Notes: a model not told the origin generated them from the letters alone. A DNA stretch of 64,000 nt from Pinus tabuliformis (GCA_031772625.1 CM062808.1:475847655-475911654); one strand, 5' to 3'; numbered from the stretch's first letter, positions 22,632-34,954 are shown. Made by a program: numbers and translations.

Positions 22632-23849
22632 ATGCTTGATTGGCGCGAAAGAGAGCACGAGGATGTTGATTTAGCCGCAATAAATCATCAACCCTCCATT
22701 GATGCTTTGAAGGCATGCAGACTATACAAATACTGGGCCATAGCTGGCATGAGGGCACAGGTGCCATTCTTGGAGTGGCTGGTTGAAAGGTGGAACGTCC
22801 AGGAACAATGCTTCTACATCGGAGAGCACCAGCTCGAGATAGAGCCCTCTGATATATATTTTCTCACTGGTTTGCCCAACAGGGGCGAGCAACTGACTCT
22901 CTCCGGGACTAGGCCGGGTGGCCAATCCCTTGCTAGCCTCCGGCTAGAGTGGTGCAACAATCAGAACCAGGAGAAAGGGATAGAAATCAAGTATATATCC
23001 CTGCCTGAACTTATGGTAATTGCCTTTACAGTTACCAGACTCTGCGGCACAGCCGCCTTGCACATTGCCACCCGGTCCCAAATGCGGATGGCGATAGATT
23101 GCTACCAAGGCACCATTTTCAATTGGTGCGAAGCTGTGCTGGCCAACATGAAGGCCCAACTGACTAGGGTAAAGACCGGGAAACTAAAGACCTTTGGGTA
23201 TGGGCCTTTGGTTGTGAGCTTTGCCCTAGAGAGAGTTCCTATGTTGATCCCTCAGCAGCTTACTGTTCCAGTTGGGGCTCCTCGAGAGCCTAAGTTGACG
23301 AGATGGGTTGCAGTGATGGCCCGACATCCTGATGAGGGCACGACAGTGGTTCGATTTCCTGATGGTTACTTTCACTGGCTAGAGGGCCAGGTCTTTGCTA
23401 TTCAGGATTTTCCTTATGTCGGAATGGATTTTCGGAATGATCCGGACATGGTTCTTCCACAGGGAGAACAATGGGATGACAGAGGTACTTCATTTTCCAC
23501 AAGTTTTTAAATTATCTATTTTTGTTTTTGTTTTCTATATATATCGCCTCAAACTGACAGTAAAAATGTTCAAAATGCAGATGTAGGCCCACGGCGTCCA
23601 GCCAATCTTCGGGCTTTTGAGAGGAGACATCCAGTTGTACCGGCACCGACCCCACAGGATGCGGCCGCAGAGACGCTAGCTGAGTTGGAGCAGGATCTAG
23701 AGCGTCTGACGGTGGACATACCGGAGACGACTATAGATGATATTCCTATCAGACTGCAGCGTTATGTAGTCGCAGTCCCGGGGCCTTTTAGGAGATTTCT
23801 ATGTAGGGTAGCCCGTGCAGTGGTGTCTTACAGAGAGCATCACCAGTGA
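22632..23849 (+). CDS. Antisense plant mobile domain (PMD) protein gene inside B
   Basis: The long frame opens MLDWRERE and shows the plant mobile domain (MAIN-like) pattern: FLEWLVERWNVQEQCFYIGE, then LEIEPSDIYFLTGLPNRGEQ, then later Trp/Leu-rich blocks. An in-frame ATG also exists at 22611, but a possible acceptor at 22621 and the typical LDWRE start favour 22632. A 96-bp intron (23485-23580) with GT and AG ends and a T-rich tail is predicted. The reading phase is kept across it, giving about 373 residues ending at 23849. PMD proteins in plants are linked to silencing and development, and relatives are known in transposons. The gene runs opposite to B's pol and ends about 200 bp from it. 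It looks intact. Confidence 0.78.
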
Positions 23850-24049
23850 CTGGATGGTCACTTTTGTAGTCACATGTGACATTTTGACTTTTTGTACTTA
23901 TCATTTTGCCGATCATAAGGTGTTTTAAACCTATGATCGAAGACGATGTATATTTTTTGACACACTCCTATCTATATATATATCATTATTACCGGCTTAT
24001 TTTGTTAAACATGTATGATGAAATGTTTATAAATTTGCATTTATGATTG

Positions 24050-24537
24050 TTACAAATGTCTATTTAACATTCGAGACGCCATTGCATCTGCTAATGTGTG
24101 TAAAGACCTTGGAATATGCTGATATTCATTGTAATCAAATTCACGTTCCAAGAGACGCACCCTCAAAAACAATCTCAGCAACACTGGATTTCTAATGGCA
24201 TAGACTCTATTAAGCTGTAATACAACGAGTTCAGAATCTAACCTCACTATCAAACTCCGAATCCAAAATGAAATAGATTCAGATAATAATTCAATCACTG
24301 CACTGTATTCTGCAATGTTGTTTGTTGTTTGACCGAGGCTTACCCCATGCATAGAACTAACTCGTCAGAGGGCGAATAGATAACCCAAGCTGCGGAAGAG
24401 ATATTCCGTGTACTACGACAAGCACCATCAGCAAATCCAATGTACGTTTGGAGAGGTGTCGACATCTGCAATATCAAGAGTAAAACCAAGATAAGCCAGA
24501 ATAACGACAAAAACCCACTCTCTAAACTAAAGCACAC
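24050..24537 (-). CDS. B extra RNase H domain, downstream of integrase
   Basis: The minus-strand translation shows YIGFADGACRS, a TNNIAEYSAVIELL block and RLDSELVVLQLNR, the acidic-residue pattern of the second RNase H found in Tat-lineage elements. Here it stands apart, after integrase, whereas in A it precedes RT. It has about one break. Its end converges on the antisense gene at 23849. Confidence 0.75.
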
Positions 24538-24607
24538 TGTCTAAACTAAGCACACATACTAGCTAGAAAGAAAAACTAACTTTAACTAAAATCTCCATAC
24601 CCATCAT

Positions 24608-27600
24608 TTAAGTATAATACCTCTTTAGGTAAAGTCCATTTCTGGGTTTACCCAAAGAGTCCCCGTCAAATTCTACCAGCTCATAGGCCCCTTTTGCCAG
24701 CTTTCGCTTGACAATGTAGGGCCCATGCCACATAGGAACGAATTTTCCAGCGCCTAGCTTATCATTAGCTTGATCATATAACAACACTAGGTCTCCTTCC
24801 GAGAAACTTCGAGGGGTCACATTCCGGTCATACTGAGCTTTCATTCGCTTTGCGTGAGTCTCGATTGCTAAAGCAGCTTCACATCGAGTCTCATCTAATT
24901 TAGCTAAGTATAACAGACGCTTCTCCTCTTCGGAAGTAGCTGGGAGTAATTCGATGGCCATTTGCAGTGACGGGATTTCGCATTCAATGGGCAGCACGGC
25001 TTCCAAACCATAAACTAGTTGGAAAGGAGTGAACCCTGTTGATGTTTTCACTGAGGTTCGGTATGCCCAGAGCGCCGAAAATAACATGTTGTTCCAATTC
25101 GACCGATGGATACCAACGATCCGTCGGATCATGATGACTAGGACTTTGTTGATAGACTCAACCAAACCGTTTGCTTGGGGATAATAAGGAGTAGAACTAT
25201 CATGACGTAAACCAAGCTGGCTTGTAAGTTCAGTCATCATAATGTTTCGAAAATGGTGCCCATGATCAGTGATTATCGCTTGTGGGACACCAAACCTAGC
25301 AATAATGTGATTGAATACGAAAATTGCTGTTGTTTTGCCGCTTGCCTCGAATGTAGGCATCGCCTCGGCCCACTTAGTAAAATAATCAACCGCAAGGATG
25401 ATATACGCATGCCCCCCGGCCGAGTGAGGGTTACAAGTAATAAAATCGATACCCCATTTAGCAAAAGGACCAACGGCAATTATAGGGTGGAGAGGAGCAG
25501 GTGGCGTGCGCATCTTTCGATCAAACACCTGACAGTTGTGGCATTTTCGGACAGCAATAATACAGTCTTTAAATAAGGACGACCAAAAATAACCAGCGCG
25601 CAATATCTTTTGGGCAGTGGCATACCCAGACATATGACCGCCACACGCTCTAGAGTGACAGTCATTCAAAACCCTCTCAGCTTCCTCATGAGTTAAGCAA
25701 CGTCGAAAAATCAAGTCCGCCCCACGACGATAAAGAGTATCTCCAATGATTTTGTATTGTTGGGACTGGAACCGAATTTTCTGACGCTCCGACTTTGAGA
25801 TTTCGGGCCGAAAGGATTGGGTTTGGAGATAGACGATTATATCCCCATACCACGGATCTAAAGTACTGATAAGAAACAAAGATTCGTCTGCAATAGGCTC
25901 CTCTGCCACAGTCTCTGTATCAGCACGCGGGAAATCACACATCAACTCGGCAAAAACTAAGGATTTCTTAGACTTGGACTTCTCGAACTCCAAATCGAAC
26001 TCTTGCAGGATAACAATCCATTTGGAGTACTTGCCCCCTAGCAATTGTTTAGTCAAAATATAGATCATAGGGTTGCAATCCGAAATCACTGTAGTTTTGC
26101 GGAGAAGGATGTAGTGACGAAAGCGCTGGACAGCTTGAACAGCTGCCAGTGCCAACTTTTCCACATGTGAGTACTTTAACTCGATTGGATTTAAGGTCCG
26201 ACTAAGATAATATATCACATGTTCCATTCCGAATTCATCTTCCTGAACTAAGACCATTCCAATGGTGGAGTGGGAGGCAGCGAGGTACAAAAAATAATCC
26301 TGGTTGTAGTTGGGAGGATGCAGCAACGGTGCATGGGTCAACGCGTGCTTAAGTGCATCAAAAGATTTCTGAGCTATCTCATCCCAAGAGAATTGAGCAT
26401 TTTGTTTCAACAACCGGGTGAAACCCTTTGTAACCTCGGCGTAGTTAGGAATGAATCGATGTAAAAAGTTTGCTTTCCCCTGCAAACTTTGGAGTTGGCG
26501 CAAACTCGAAGGAGGAGGCAATTTGATGATAGCTTCTACCTTCGAGGGATCGACGCGGATACTGGCTTTTGAAACGACAAATCCTAGCAATCGTCCCACT
26601 TCTATGCAGAAGACACATTTGTGTGGGTTCAAACAAATTCAATAATGCCGAAACCTCATGAAAATAGCTCGTAAGTGAACAGGGTGATCAGCTCGACGTA
26701 AAGAGTGAGCAGGCAAATCATCGAGATACGGTTGCACAATGTGCTTGATGTCGTGAAACGCATAAGACATTGCTCGTTGGAAAGTGGCTCCGGCATTCTT
26801 AAGTCCAAAAGGTAATTTGCAGTAAGCAAACGTCCCCCAAGGACAAATGAAAGTCGTTTTTGGTTGATCGGCAGGTAGAATATTGATTTGGTTGTAACCA
26901 GAAAAACCGTCCATGAAGGAAAATATTTCACTGCCGGCACAATCATCAATTATTTGATCGATATAGGGCGTGGGATAGTTGTCTTTTGGACAAGCACGAT
27001 TTATATCCCTATAGTCGATGCATATTCTTATTGTTCCTTGTTTCTTGTTAACTGGAACAATATTCGAAACCCAATCCGTTAACGGGATCGGATAAATGAA
27101 AATTGCTTTCAACAGCTTCTCAACTTCTGCTTTAATCGCAGCCGCTTTCCTAGGGTGTATCTGACGCAGACGTTGCCGAACGGGTTTAGCGTCCGGGTAA
27201 GTCTTAATCTCATGAACAACAATGGAGGGATCAATTCTTGGCATCTCCTCATAAGACCAGGCAAACACGTCGCGGAACTCTTGGAATAGGGCCTTGTAGT
27301 TTTGAATTTCGTCATCTGTACACGAGGCACCTATATGAATGTTCTCAATAGTTCCGGTTTTGACTGAAATGTCAATGGCAATAGTTTGAGAAATGTTTGC
27401 CAAATTCAACTCTGAATCAGGATGTTTCATGGGATTCTGAGCGTCCTTGACATATTCAGCGGTAAAAATGGATGAAAAATCGTTTTCAAAGTCATCATCC
27501 TCAGGTAAAAACGAAGATCTGTGATGGAGATCTTCCCATGGTAGATCGTCTACACTTAGGATTTCGCGAAGTTGTCCGTCAGATGACACAACTTCAGGAA

Positions 27601-30178
27601 ACGCTATCCGTTCCGAGGTTGATGTGAAAAGTGATTCTTCACCGACCACATTCATTTGGTATATTTGGGTTGAACTCGGGTCGGAAAAAGACTGCACTGC
27701 TTCATAAGCAATTTCATATGGACTCAAAGGCATAGCATCATCGAATGAGTCTATCTCAGATTCAGATGGGACAATACAAGGATCATCGTAAATAATAGTG
27801 TCTGAAGTAATCATATGAATAAAAGCAAATGAAGGGTTTGCATTGAGTGGAGGAAAAGGAAAAGTTCCCAGTAAACCGGAATCTTTAACTAAACCTACAC
27901 CAATATCCTTGTAAGGGATAGTCGTTTTACCGACATGCTGGATACTCTCTGAAGAGGCTGGGTCAGATGAAAAGTAAGCCAGCTGGTCTATGGTCACGAT
28001 CTTACCATTGTGTGGAAACTTTATAACTCTGAAGACCGATGACACGATCGCTATCATAGCGTAAGACCAACTGTGACCCAAAAGAAGGTTGTAGTCTAGA
28101 GGGGCATCAACCACTTCCACATCCAGACTAACTGTTTTTCCTTCAACCCCTATAGGCAAATCCTGTAGAATGCCAAACGGATGGAACCCACGGCCATCGA
28201 AGGCCTTAAGAATCGTCGGGGATTGGTTCAATGTAGGAGAACCAAGCGATCTCCAACACTGAATCGACATAATACACGTAGAAGCTCCTTCATCAATTAC
28301 AGTCCGATGAATGGGCCTGTTTTTGACTGTCACTGGGATCTGGAAAGCCATTTGATGAGGGAGACGTGGTGTACTATTTTCTAGATCGAAGATTATCAGG
28401 TTCGGGTCCTGAATATCAATAGCTCCTATAGCCGACAAAAGTAATTTGCGTTGTGCTGGACATGATTGCAACACTTCCAAATCCGACATTGCTGAGGGTG
28501 AAACAGCTAAATCCTCAACAATGTTATAATTCTGAGCTGCTCTCGCATGTGGATTGAAAGCAGACTTTCGAAGTATACCCTTGGCGGATGGTTTGATTAC
28601 TAAGTCCGGGTTAGGTTTCTCGATCTGTAGTGGATCGGAACCGGGAGCTGAGGTTGATGGATTAGAATGAGAAGATTCTGCTTCTTTACCATCAACAGGA
28701 CTCTTACTACCATAATCTTGCGACCGAGTCGCAATCCATACATGAGACATCATCAATATGGGTTCTTCACTAGCACTCGAGGAAGAACCTATCATCTTAC
28801 TCTCCTGCTTTGGAAATGGATCTTTCAAAACAGCAGGAGTTGGGGAACCCTTAACGATTTTCACAACCTCCGCCCGATGAGGGCAATCTCTTGTGAAATG
28901 ATCTTCTTCACAAATTAAACAAGGATATCGAGGTTTGCGCTTCTCGTCATTAGATTCCGACTTCTCTTTTTTCTCCTTTGGAGCCTTGTCTGCTTTATCC
29001 TTCTTCTTACCTTTCTTCTTACCACCGTTTTTAGATTTAGCCGTAGATGATTCTACAGCGTGAACGTCGGCGGTGATTTCAGGAGAAGACTCTCCTGTCG
29101 GGGAGTCAGGTAAGGTTATAATTGGAGAAGAATTCTTTGAGGATTTCTTCTTACTTTTAGTATTTACCGTACCAATCATGCCATCAGCAGCATGAGACCC
29201 CGAAGGAGCAGCGATTTGATTCGACTTAGGAAGATCTGGGATCTTCTCGTGCAACGTACCCGACTGAGTGTAAACTAAGTCAAGGTACTGGGCTTGAGCA
29301 ATGACTTGCTCCTCAGTAACTACTCCGGCTTTAGCTACATCTTTAGTAATCTTCGGTAACAATGATTTTACAAACCATTCAGCTAAGATTTGGTCCGGGA
29401 TATAAACTTTCACTAAACGTCTTCGACGTCGCCATTCATGAATATGGTCGAAAATATAAGTGGACGTCGATTGTTTTAATGAAGTTAATAACTCAGTACC
29501 GTTATCGTATCTGACCGGCAACTGAAAATGAGTAAGGAACGAGGTAGCTAACTGGCTAAAATTGTAAAAAGAGGCCCGTGGTAACTCAATGTACCACTTG
29601 GCCGCGAGACCAATGAGTGTACGCTGGAAAAGACGTAAGCGGATCGAATCATCCGAGATAGAATTTGAAGCAAACCAGAGGTGGTAAGTCATCACATGAT
29701 TTGACGGATCCTCTCCAGACTTACCTTCGAACTTGGGTATATCATTGGGCAACTTATTTGGCATTGGCGGCCAGAACGGAAGATATTGAATTGGATCGTT
29801 TGTTAGGCGCGTCAAGTCGGGTAAATCCAAAGTTGCGATAAACGGCAATTGCCGGTTAGGATCTCTAAAACTCTGGGCCACAATACCAGTTCCAGGAGGA
29901 GGATATCCAGGATAACTAGGAACAGGAATCGCATTTGGGATATTATATCCTCCTGGAAAACCAGGATTAACCGGACCGTACTGGGATTGTTGAGGTTGTT
30001 GATAAGTATACCCAGGATACGGTTGATACTCGTAAACCGGTTGTTGGACAGCAGGACCAAGTTGATACTGCCCCTGGTACTGTTGGTACATAAATTGAGG
30101 TTGACTTGTTACAACAATACTTAAACCAGGCTGCCCTACAGGCATCTGAACTGTGGTTTGAATCGTAGATCCAGACAA
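24608..30178 (-). CDS. B gag-pol region
   Basis: From 30178 leftward: a Tyr/Gln/Pro-rich start, a Ty3-type gag domain at residues about 130-330, a CCHC-like knuckle CLICEEDHFTRDC near 418, and a protease block with VIDEGASTCIMS near 626. The form DEGAST followed by APLDYNLLLGHSW is, as I recall, usual for this plant family. RT starts near residue 980 with DGFSGYNQ and YLDD. RNase H, the H-H-C-C zinc site, the integrase core (GIDFITCNPHSAGG, YYPQANGLVESINK) and a GPY-type tail ending GLYLKRYYT follow down to 24608. No chromodomain was seen. About one break in this stretch. Confidence 0.88.
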
Positions 30179-31743
30179 CGGTAAAGATGTCTGAGGGGTG
30201 GTTGTAGAGACAGTAGAAACCGGAGCTGTCGATACTCCAGAAGTAAGTGCGGTAGACTGGACAGATGGTGCGGTAGTTGCACAGTCGTTTGAGATGGAGT
30301 ACTAGGTGCAATTGGCGACTGAGTAACTACCGAAGTTACAGGAGTTTGAATAGTTGATTGGACAGGTTTTGGTTGCTGGGGTGTACCAGAAACTACAGGT
30401 TGTCCAGTTTGAGGTAACAACTGTATACTTGGCTGCATCACCTGCTGACCTTGCGATGGATCCCACACTATCATTCCGGGGTATTGACCCGTAACAGGTT
30501 GAGGATACTGAGATCCATAACCGGATTGAGGATAGGATTGATAACTGAAAGGCACAGTTCCCATACCTTGAACATATGACTGACCTTGAGGTGGTTGATA
30601 ACCTTGACTCGAGTATTGACCTTGAGGTTGATAACCTTGGGGTAAATACTGATACTGGGGTTGACCTTGACCTTGAGGTTGATACCCTTGAGGTTGATAC
30701 CCTTGAGGTAAATACTCTTGAGGTTGATATTGGTACTGAGGTTGACCCTGGGGTACATATTGAGGCTGGGGTTGACCTTGAGGCAGGTATTGTACTATGG
30801 GTACATACTGACCTTGAGGTTGCCCCCCAGACACAATTTGCGTACCTTGAGGTTGCCCCCCAGGCGTTAACTGAGGCTGCCCCCCAGGCGGTAATTGGCC
30901 ACCTTGAGGTTGAGAAACGGGAACTGAACCTGACATCATGTAAATGTCCCCTACACCCAACGGTTTATTACCATTGTTTCCAGCTAATAACCCATGATCA
31001 ATGGGTTGAGGAGATGCTCCTGCAAAAATACCAGAAAGTGACTGATACCCAGTAGGAACAGAAGGACCGCCATGTAAAAATGATTCAGGTGATTGAGAAA
31101 ACATGGACGACTGACCAGACATATTTACAGGACTATATATACCTCCAGGTGGAAAAGGAGTACGAGGTGGAGAAAAACCTACCCCTGAGTTGTCGAGATA
31201 ATTAGTTAACGAGAGATACCAAGTAGTACTTCTAGGAGGGCTGTAGAAGATAGATTCACGCTCTCTTAGATCAATGGTAGGTTGATCTTCAAGAACAGGG
31301 CCTAATTCTTCTTCTGGAGCAAGTTCTTCAATAGCTATCAATCCAGAAGGAAGATTTTCGGTTATGACTCTTTCTACCCTAGGTGAATCAGGAACACTAG
31401 AAGTTGGAGTAACAGGTTCAGATATTTCAGGTTCTTCGCCTACATCACTAGCAGATGAAAAGCTACCAGCAAGCTCAGAAACTGCAACAGCGTCAGGGTT
31501 ATAACCTGTCTCTAGACTTTGGTAATCTTGATGGACTACCAAGGAAGACTCTCCTTCTTCAGGTGAACCTACTCTATTGCCACTAGGAGGAGTTACAAGG
31601 ACTTTCAAACCTTCGTAGTAACTCGGAACCTCTTCGGGAGGTAGGCCTCGAAGTCTACGAGACCTCCTCAACAAATCGGCTAGGGTTACAGGCTCAGGAG
31701 ACTTGCCCCGAGATTCAGGGGTTTGTCTCGGTAATTCCGCCAC
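30136..31743 (-). CDS. B 5' coding region: acidic start, then Pro/Gln/Gly/Tyr repeat domain
   Basis: About 535 codons beginning MAELPRQTPESRGKSPEP. Residues about 1-240 are acidic and Pro/Ser-rich. Residues about 270-440 are a low-complexity tract of GYQPQG/QYQPQG-like units. It overlaps the start of the gag frame slightly in another phase. It may be the N-terminal part of gag or a separate leader protein as in Ogre kin. No enzymatic motif is seen. A prion-like, self-associating or RNA-binding role is only a guess from composition. Confidence 0.55.
   Translation of the reverse strand: MAELPRQTPESRGKSPEPVTLADLLRRSRRLRGLPPEEVPSYYEGLKVLVTPPSGNRVGSPEEGESSLVVHQDYQSLETGYNPDAVAVSELAGSFSSASDVGEEPEISEPVTPTSSVPDSPRVERVITENLPSGLIAIEELAPEEELGPVLEDQPTIDLRERESIFYSPPRSTTWYLSLTNYLDNSGVGFSPPRTPFPPGGIYSPVNMSGQSSMFSQSPESFLHGGPSVPTGYQSLSGIFAGASPQPIDHGLLAGNNGNKPLGVGDIYMMSGSVPVSQPQGGQLPPGGQPQLTPGGQPQGTQIVSGGQPQGQYVPIVQYLPQGQPQPQYVPQGQPQYQYQPQEYLPQGYQPQGYQPQGQGQPQYQYLPQGYQPQGQYSSQGYQPPQGQSYVQGMGTVPFSYQSYPQSGYGSQYPQPVTGQYPGMIVWDPSQGQQVMQPSIQLLPQTGQPVVSGTPQQPKPVQSTIQTPVTSVVTQSPIAPSTPSQTTVQLPHHLSSLPHLLLEYRQLRFLLSLQPPLRHLYRCLDLRFKPQFRCL
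30581..30915. repeat. 15-bp-type minisatellite encoding the GYQPQG tract
   Basis: On the plus strand the unit CTTGAGGTTGATACC and close variants (TTGAGGTTGACC, TTGAGGTTGCCCCCCAG) recur many times. In the coding sense they give GYQPQG, GQPQ and GGQPQ units. The repeat explains the plus-strand open frame across this stretch, which is not considered real. Confidence 0.8.
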
Positions 31744-33745
31744 AGTTAAAAACTTTTAACTACTGCACACGCAAACAAAGAAAAATCTCAAAGCAAAACA
31801 CCTAAAGTCTCTAAAGAACCAAACAAATTTGAATCACACGCCTAAAGAATCTAGGGCGTCAAACCAAGCACAAACAGTAGCCTTCCAGACCGAAAACGCT
31901 AGTTGGAGATGAAACCCAACATCCCCGGATTCAGTACAGAAGTGGCGGGTGGAACAGTTACCCCGGCAACCTGCTTAATGAATAGACCGGCACAAGTTCC
32001 TCCACTTTAACCGTCTCGAGTGAAGTGAACCCCCTGGAAAATCCAAGTGAGTCTAGCCGACGTCTGCTCCAGGTACAGTGGGATCTTCCCTCCACCGTCA
32101 CCTCGGTAGAATCCTAAAGATAATGGTCACTAAGGTTACCAACAGCAACAAATGCACCTGGGGGAACAGTCTACACTCCGACAGCATGCAAGGGTAGAGT
32201 ATCAAGCTCAATCCCCTTGCCGGCTCCTTGACAATAATCCAAGGTTTACCGACAAGTGACCCCTGGCTCCTCGACAATGGTTAATCCAAGGTTTACTGTT
32301 TGTAATACGTGCGTGTCTGGCGTCGTTCCCAACGAGGGAGGATTGATCCCCTCACTGGTTCGGACACGAGCTCGTGCTTCTCCTTTAAGAGAATCTTTCC
32401 CAGAGTACAAATGAAACAATTGGATTTATTCTATCACAAGATAAGCTACTTGTTTGGTTTTGTTGTCTTGGAGAGTTTATTACTCTCCTACTCCAAGACA
32501 TTAGCCTGATCTATATTGGTGTTTCAGAGCCCTAGTAAATAAAAGTTACTATGTTAATTTTACTTTAAGCGTTAATTTTATGGCTTCCTTAAGACAAAAG
32601 GTAGTGGAGATGAAACTGGTGGTGTGTAGACTCGACTCGCAACCACTACAAAGATGCACCCAAGATGATTTACTCTACTTTTCTTTTTCAATGAATCTCT
32701 TAGCTAAGAGAGTTGAGAAAATGCAATTTTATAAAAAACAACTTTCTTAACAAAGACAATCAAAGAAACAATTCTCTTTTATCTTTTCAAAACATGCACT
32801 CATGACCACTAATTATTCACGAAATTTCCTTTTCTTCAAAAGACAACAAATGCTACTAAAGCAAACTTGATTCCAAAAGAATTTTATATTTTCCCTACAT
32901 TAATCAAGCATATAAAACTATTTATCAAAAATCAATTTTAACAAATCTAAGACAATCAAATCCAAGTCACTCAAAAGCAAACTAAAGGGAAATTTACCTA
33001 AAAGCAAAAATAAAGAGGACAAAAGCCTACAAGGATGATTCCCGGATGTTTTACTTAGTCAAAAGCAACTAAGGATCAGTCTATGCAGAATCATAAACCA
33101 ATCGAAAAACAAAATCGAAATCTTTTTGTTCTTTTTCACAAAAATGAAATTCAAAGCTTTAAGTCAACAAACTTTTCGAGATTTGCAAAGAGAATATACA
33201 AAAGTAGATCTCTCACAAGGGTGATCTCTATGACAGGTCCGACTCCTAAGAGGGATGAACAAAACCAGGGAGATCCAAAGTTTGACAACCTCTAACGCCA
33301 AAGTCACTACAGGACCAGTTAAAAATCAAACCCTAAGGCAAAAACTCTATGAATTCCACTAAAAACTCTCGATACTAACGGAACAAGTTCAGGTGAAGAT
33401 CTTTGACAGTAAACCAATGGATCTGGGCAGGAAAAACCAATTAAAAGCAAAATCTAAAGAGCAAAAAGCAAAAATTTGAAATTTTCTTAATTTTAACAGG
33501 GTACGCAGGCAACCTGTTAAGACAGGTGTGGGTACGCTCTGTGCACACAGTAACAGTGCGTACAAGTACGCACTGTGCTGAACTCAGAGCCTGCGTACTT
33601 CGACCAAAACTAAGAAAAAAGAAAAACTAAATCAACCCTAATCTAACCTACCCAAACACACAGTTCAACAGCCAAAAACCAGAAAACAAACAGTGTTTCT
33701 CAGATCAAAAGATGAAATCAAAAAGAACTCAAACAAATCCATGGT
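31744..33745 (-). other. B 5' leader, about 2 kb, non-coding
   Basis: This lies between the primer site and the first coding frame. No credible gene is seen. It has a small tandem repeat near 32222-32305 (GGCTCCT...AATCCAAGGTTTAC, about 43-bp period) and a cluster of GTACGC/GCGTAC sites at 33499-33600. It is AT-rich elsewhere. A long leader is usual for large Tat/Ogre elements. Confidence 0.65.
33553..33576. repeat. Near-perfect palindrome ACAGTGCGTAC-AA-GTACGCACTGT in B leader
   Basis: Eleven-base arms are separated by two bases. It sits in a 100-bp cluster holding several further GTACGC or GCGTAC cores (33499-33600), the same core as in the LTRs and upstream of the antisense gene. Confidence 0.85.
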
Positions 33746-33764
33746 GTCCCCAGTGGAGTCGCCA
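33746..33764 (-). other. B primer binding site
   Basis: In element sense TGGCGACTCCACTGGGGAC starts three bases after the 5' LTR. I recall similar sites in Tat/Ogre-type elements. The exact tRNA was not checked. Confidence 0.8.
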
Positions 33765-33767
33765 TTT

Positions 33768-34815
33768 TGTCATGCGGAAACAGTCGACAGTGCGGACACA
33801 ACCGACCTTCCTAGAAGTCTAAGACTTTCTAATGACAAACAAGACAAAAGAGAGCAATCCTTCTCTAAATATGCGTTACAATATGAGAAATCAAGTGTTT
33901 AGCTCTTACCTCTAACCAAACGCTGTTGTAGTAGTCCAGCTTCGTTGATCCGGATGAGATCCTCCTTCTCTTCGAAACCTGCATTCACCAACTGTCAAAC
34001 CATTAAATAGCACCTGATTATAACATAAAACAAAGCATATTCAACATATAGACCAAGGAGTATATGAAACAACTCATAGATAACAAGTTATTGAGAAGAA
34101 TGGACTAATTTGTATTAAAGGTAACAAAAGGAACCATTACAACCTGAGCCTTGGTGTTGTGCAAGCTCCTCCCAGGGTCCACAAGAGTCCTCCTTTACTC
34201 TGATCAGCTCACCCACCTCCCAATGGAAACAAGTAAAGATGGTAATCTCTCCTCACAAGCTCTCACAAGGAAGTCCTAATTCCAGCAGCATCTACCCTTA
34301 GGAATGTTCAGCTTTCAACCTCCCTCCCTCTGGCCCAATGCCTGTATTTATAGTGTTCTAGAGGAAGTTAATTAGCTCCACCATAGATGGGATAAGCCCC
34401 TCTTTCAATGGGATAGGCTCCCCTCTTCATGGGATAAGTCCCTCTTTCTTTGGGTACATGAACCATCTGGAGGCGCTTCATACACGTCAAACAAGCTTCT
34501 AGAATGCTCTAGAAATGACCACAAGTAACTTTTTTAAGATGAAACTTGCGCCTTTTGACCTTTACAGGAGTACGCACCCACCCCTTTACATACAGAGCGT
34601 ACATGTACGCAGGTATTGTGAACTTGGGCTGCGTACCCGCAGGTAAGGCTAAGAGAAACTGCGTACCAGAGATAATTGACTTTAAATGACTTTTCTCTTC
34701 TTTCTGGAGTTTGACATGCAGAGCAGAGGCATGAGACTTGCCAAGGAGGATAGTATGACAGTGGATGGAGTCATACTAACTGTAAATAGTCATGGTGACA
34801 TTTTTTAGTGTAACA
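33768..34815 (-). repeat. B 5' LTR (1048 bp)
   Basis: Same length as 19353-20400, with about nine differences by eye. It carries a TATAAATA box (minus, 34345-34352) and the perfect 14-bp palindrome GCGTACATGTACGC at 34597-34610. It is followed by the ATGAC target duplication. Confidence 0.93.
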
Positions 34816-34820
34816 ATGAC

Positions 34821-34954
34821 ACAAGTTATACCCTCAACTTGAATTAACTATGCCAACTAAGTCAATTTAACTTAGTTGATTCGTACAAGTTGTCTTGTGA
34901 TGTGGAATTACAATTTTATTCCTAATTTAATGCAACGAAAAAATTAAATTTGGA
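34821..34954 (-). repeat. F 5' LTR, second piece (between B and E)
   Basis: It matches window positions about 339-471 (TCAATTTAACTTA, ACTCGTACAAGTTG, GTGGAATTACAATTTTATTCC). It is bounded by the B target duplication on the left and the E insertion on the right. Confidence 0.88.

Larger units (their letters stand above)
19353..34815 (-). mobile_element. Element B: 15.5-kb Tat-like Ty3/gypsy retrotransposon carrying an antisense plant gene
   Basis: LTRs of 1048 bp each (19353-20400 and 33768-34815) begin TGTCA and end TGTAACA, with ATGAC target duplications at 19348-19352 and 34816-34820. Minus-strand order: leader, P/Q/G-rich frame, gag with CCHC, protease, RT, RNase H, integrase, a separate RNase H, then about 3.6 kb of 3' region holding a plus-strand plant mobile domain gene. 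The size, extra RNase H and large variable 3' region suggest the Tat/Ogre kin. By eye about nine LTR differences in 1048 bp (about 0.9%), so recent. About two to three breaks. Confidence 0.93.

Noticed and set aside
24466-24620. Possible intron joining B integrase to the extra RNase H
   Set aside because: An acceptor-like TTGATATTGCAG precedes the RNase H, and a GT lies near the integrase end, but the reading phases at these two sites do not agree, so I do not support it.
30576-31055. Plus-strand open frame rich in LEVDTLEV repeats
   Set aside because: It is the reverse reading of the minisatellite that encodes B's GYQPQG tract; the repeat keeps the other strand open by chance.
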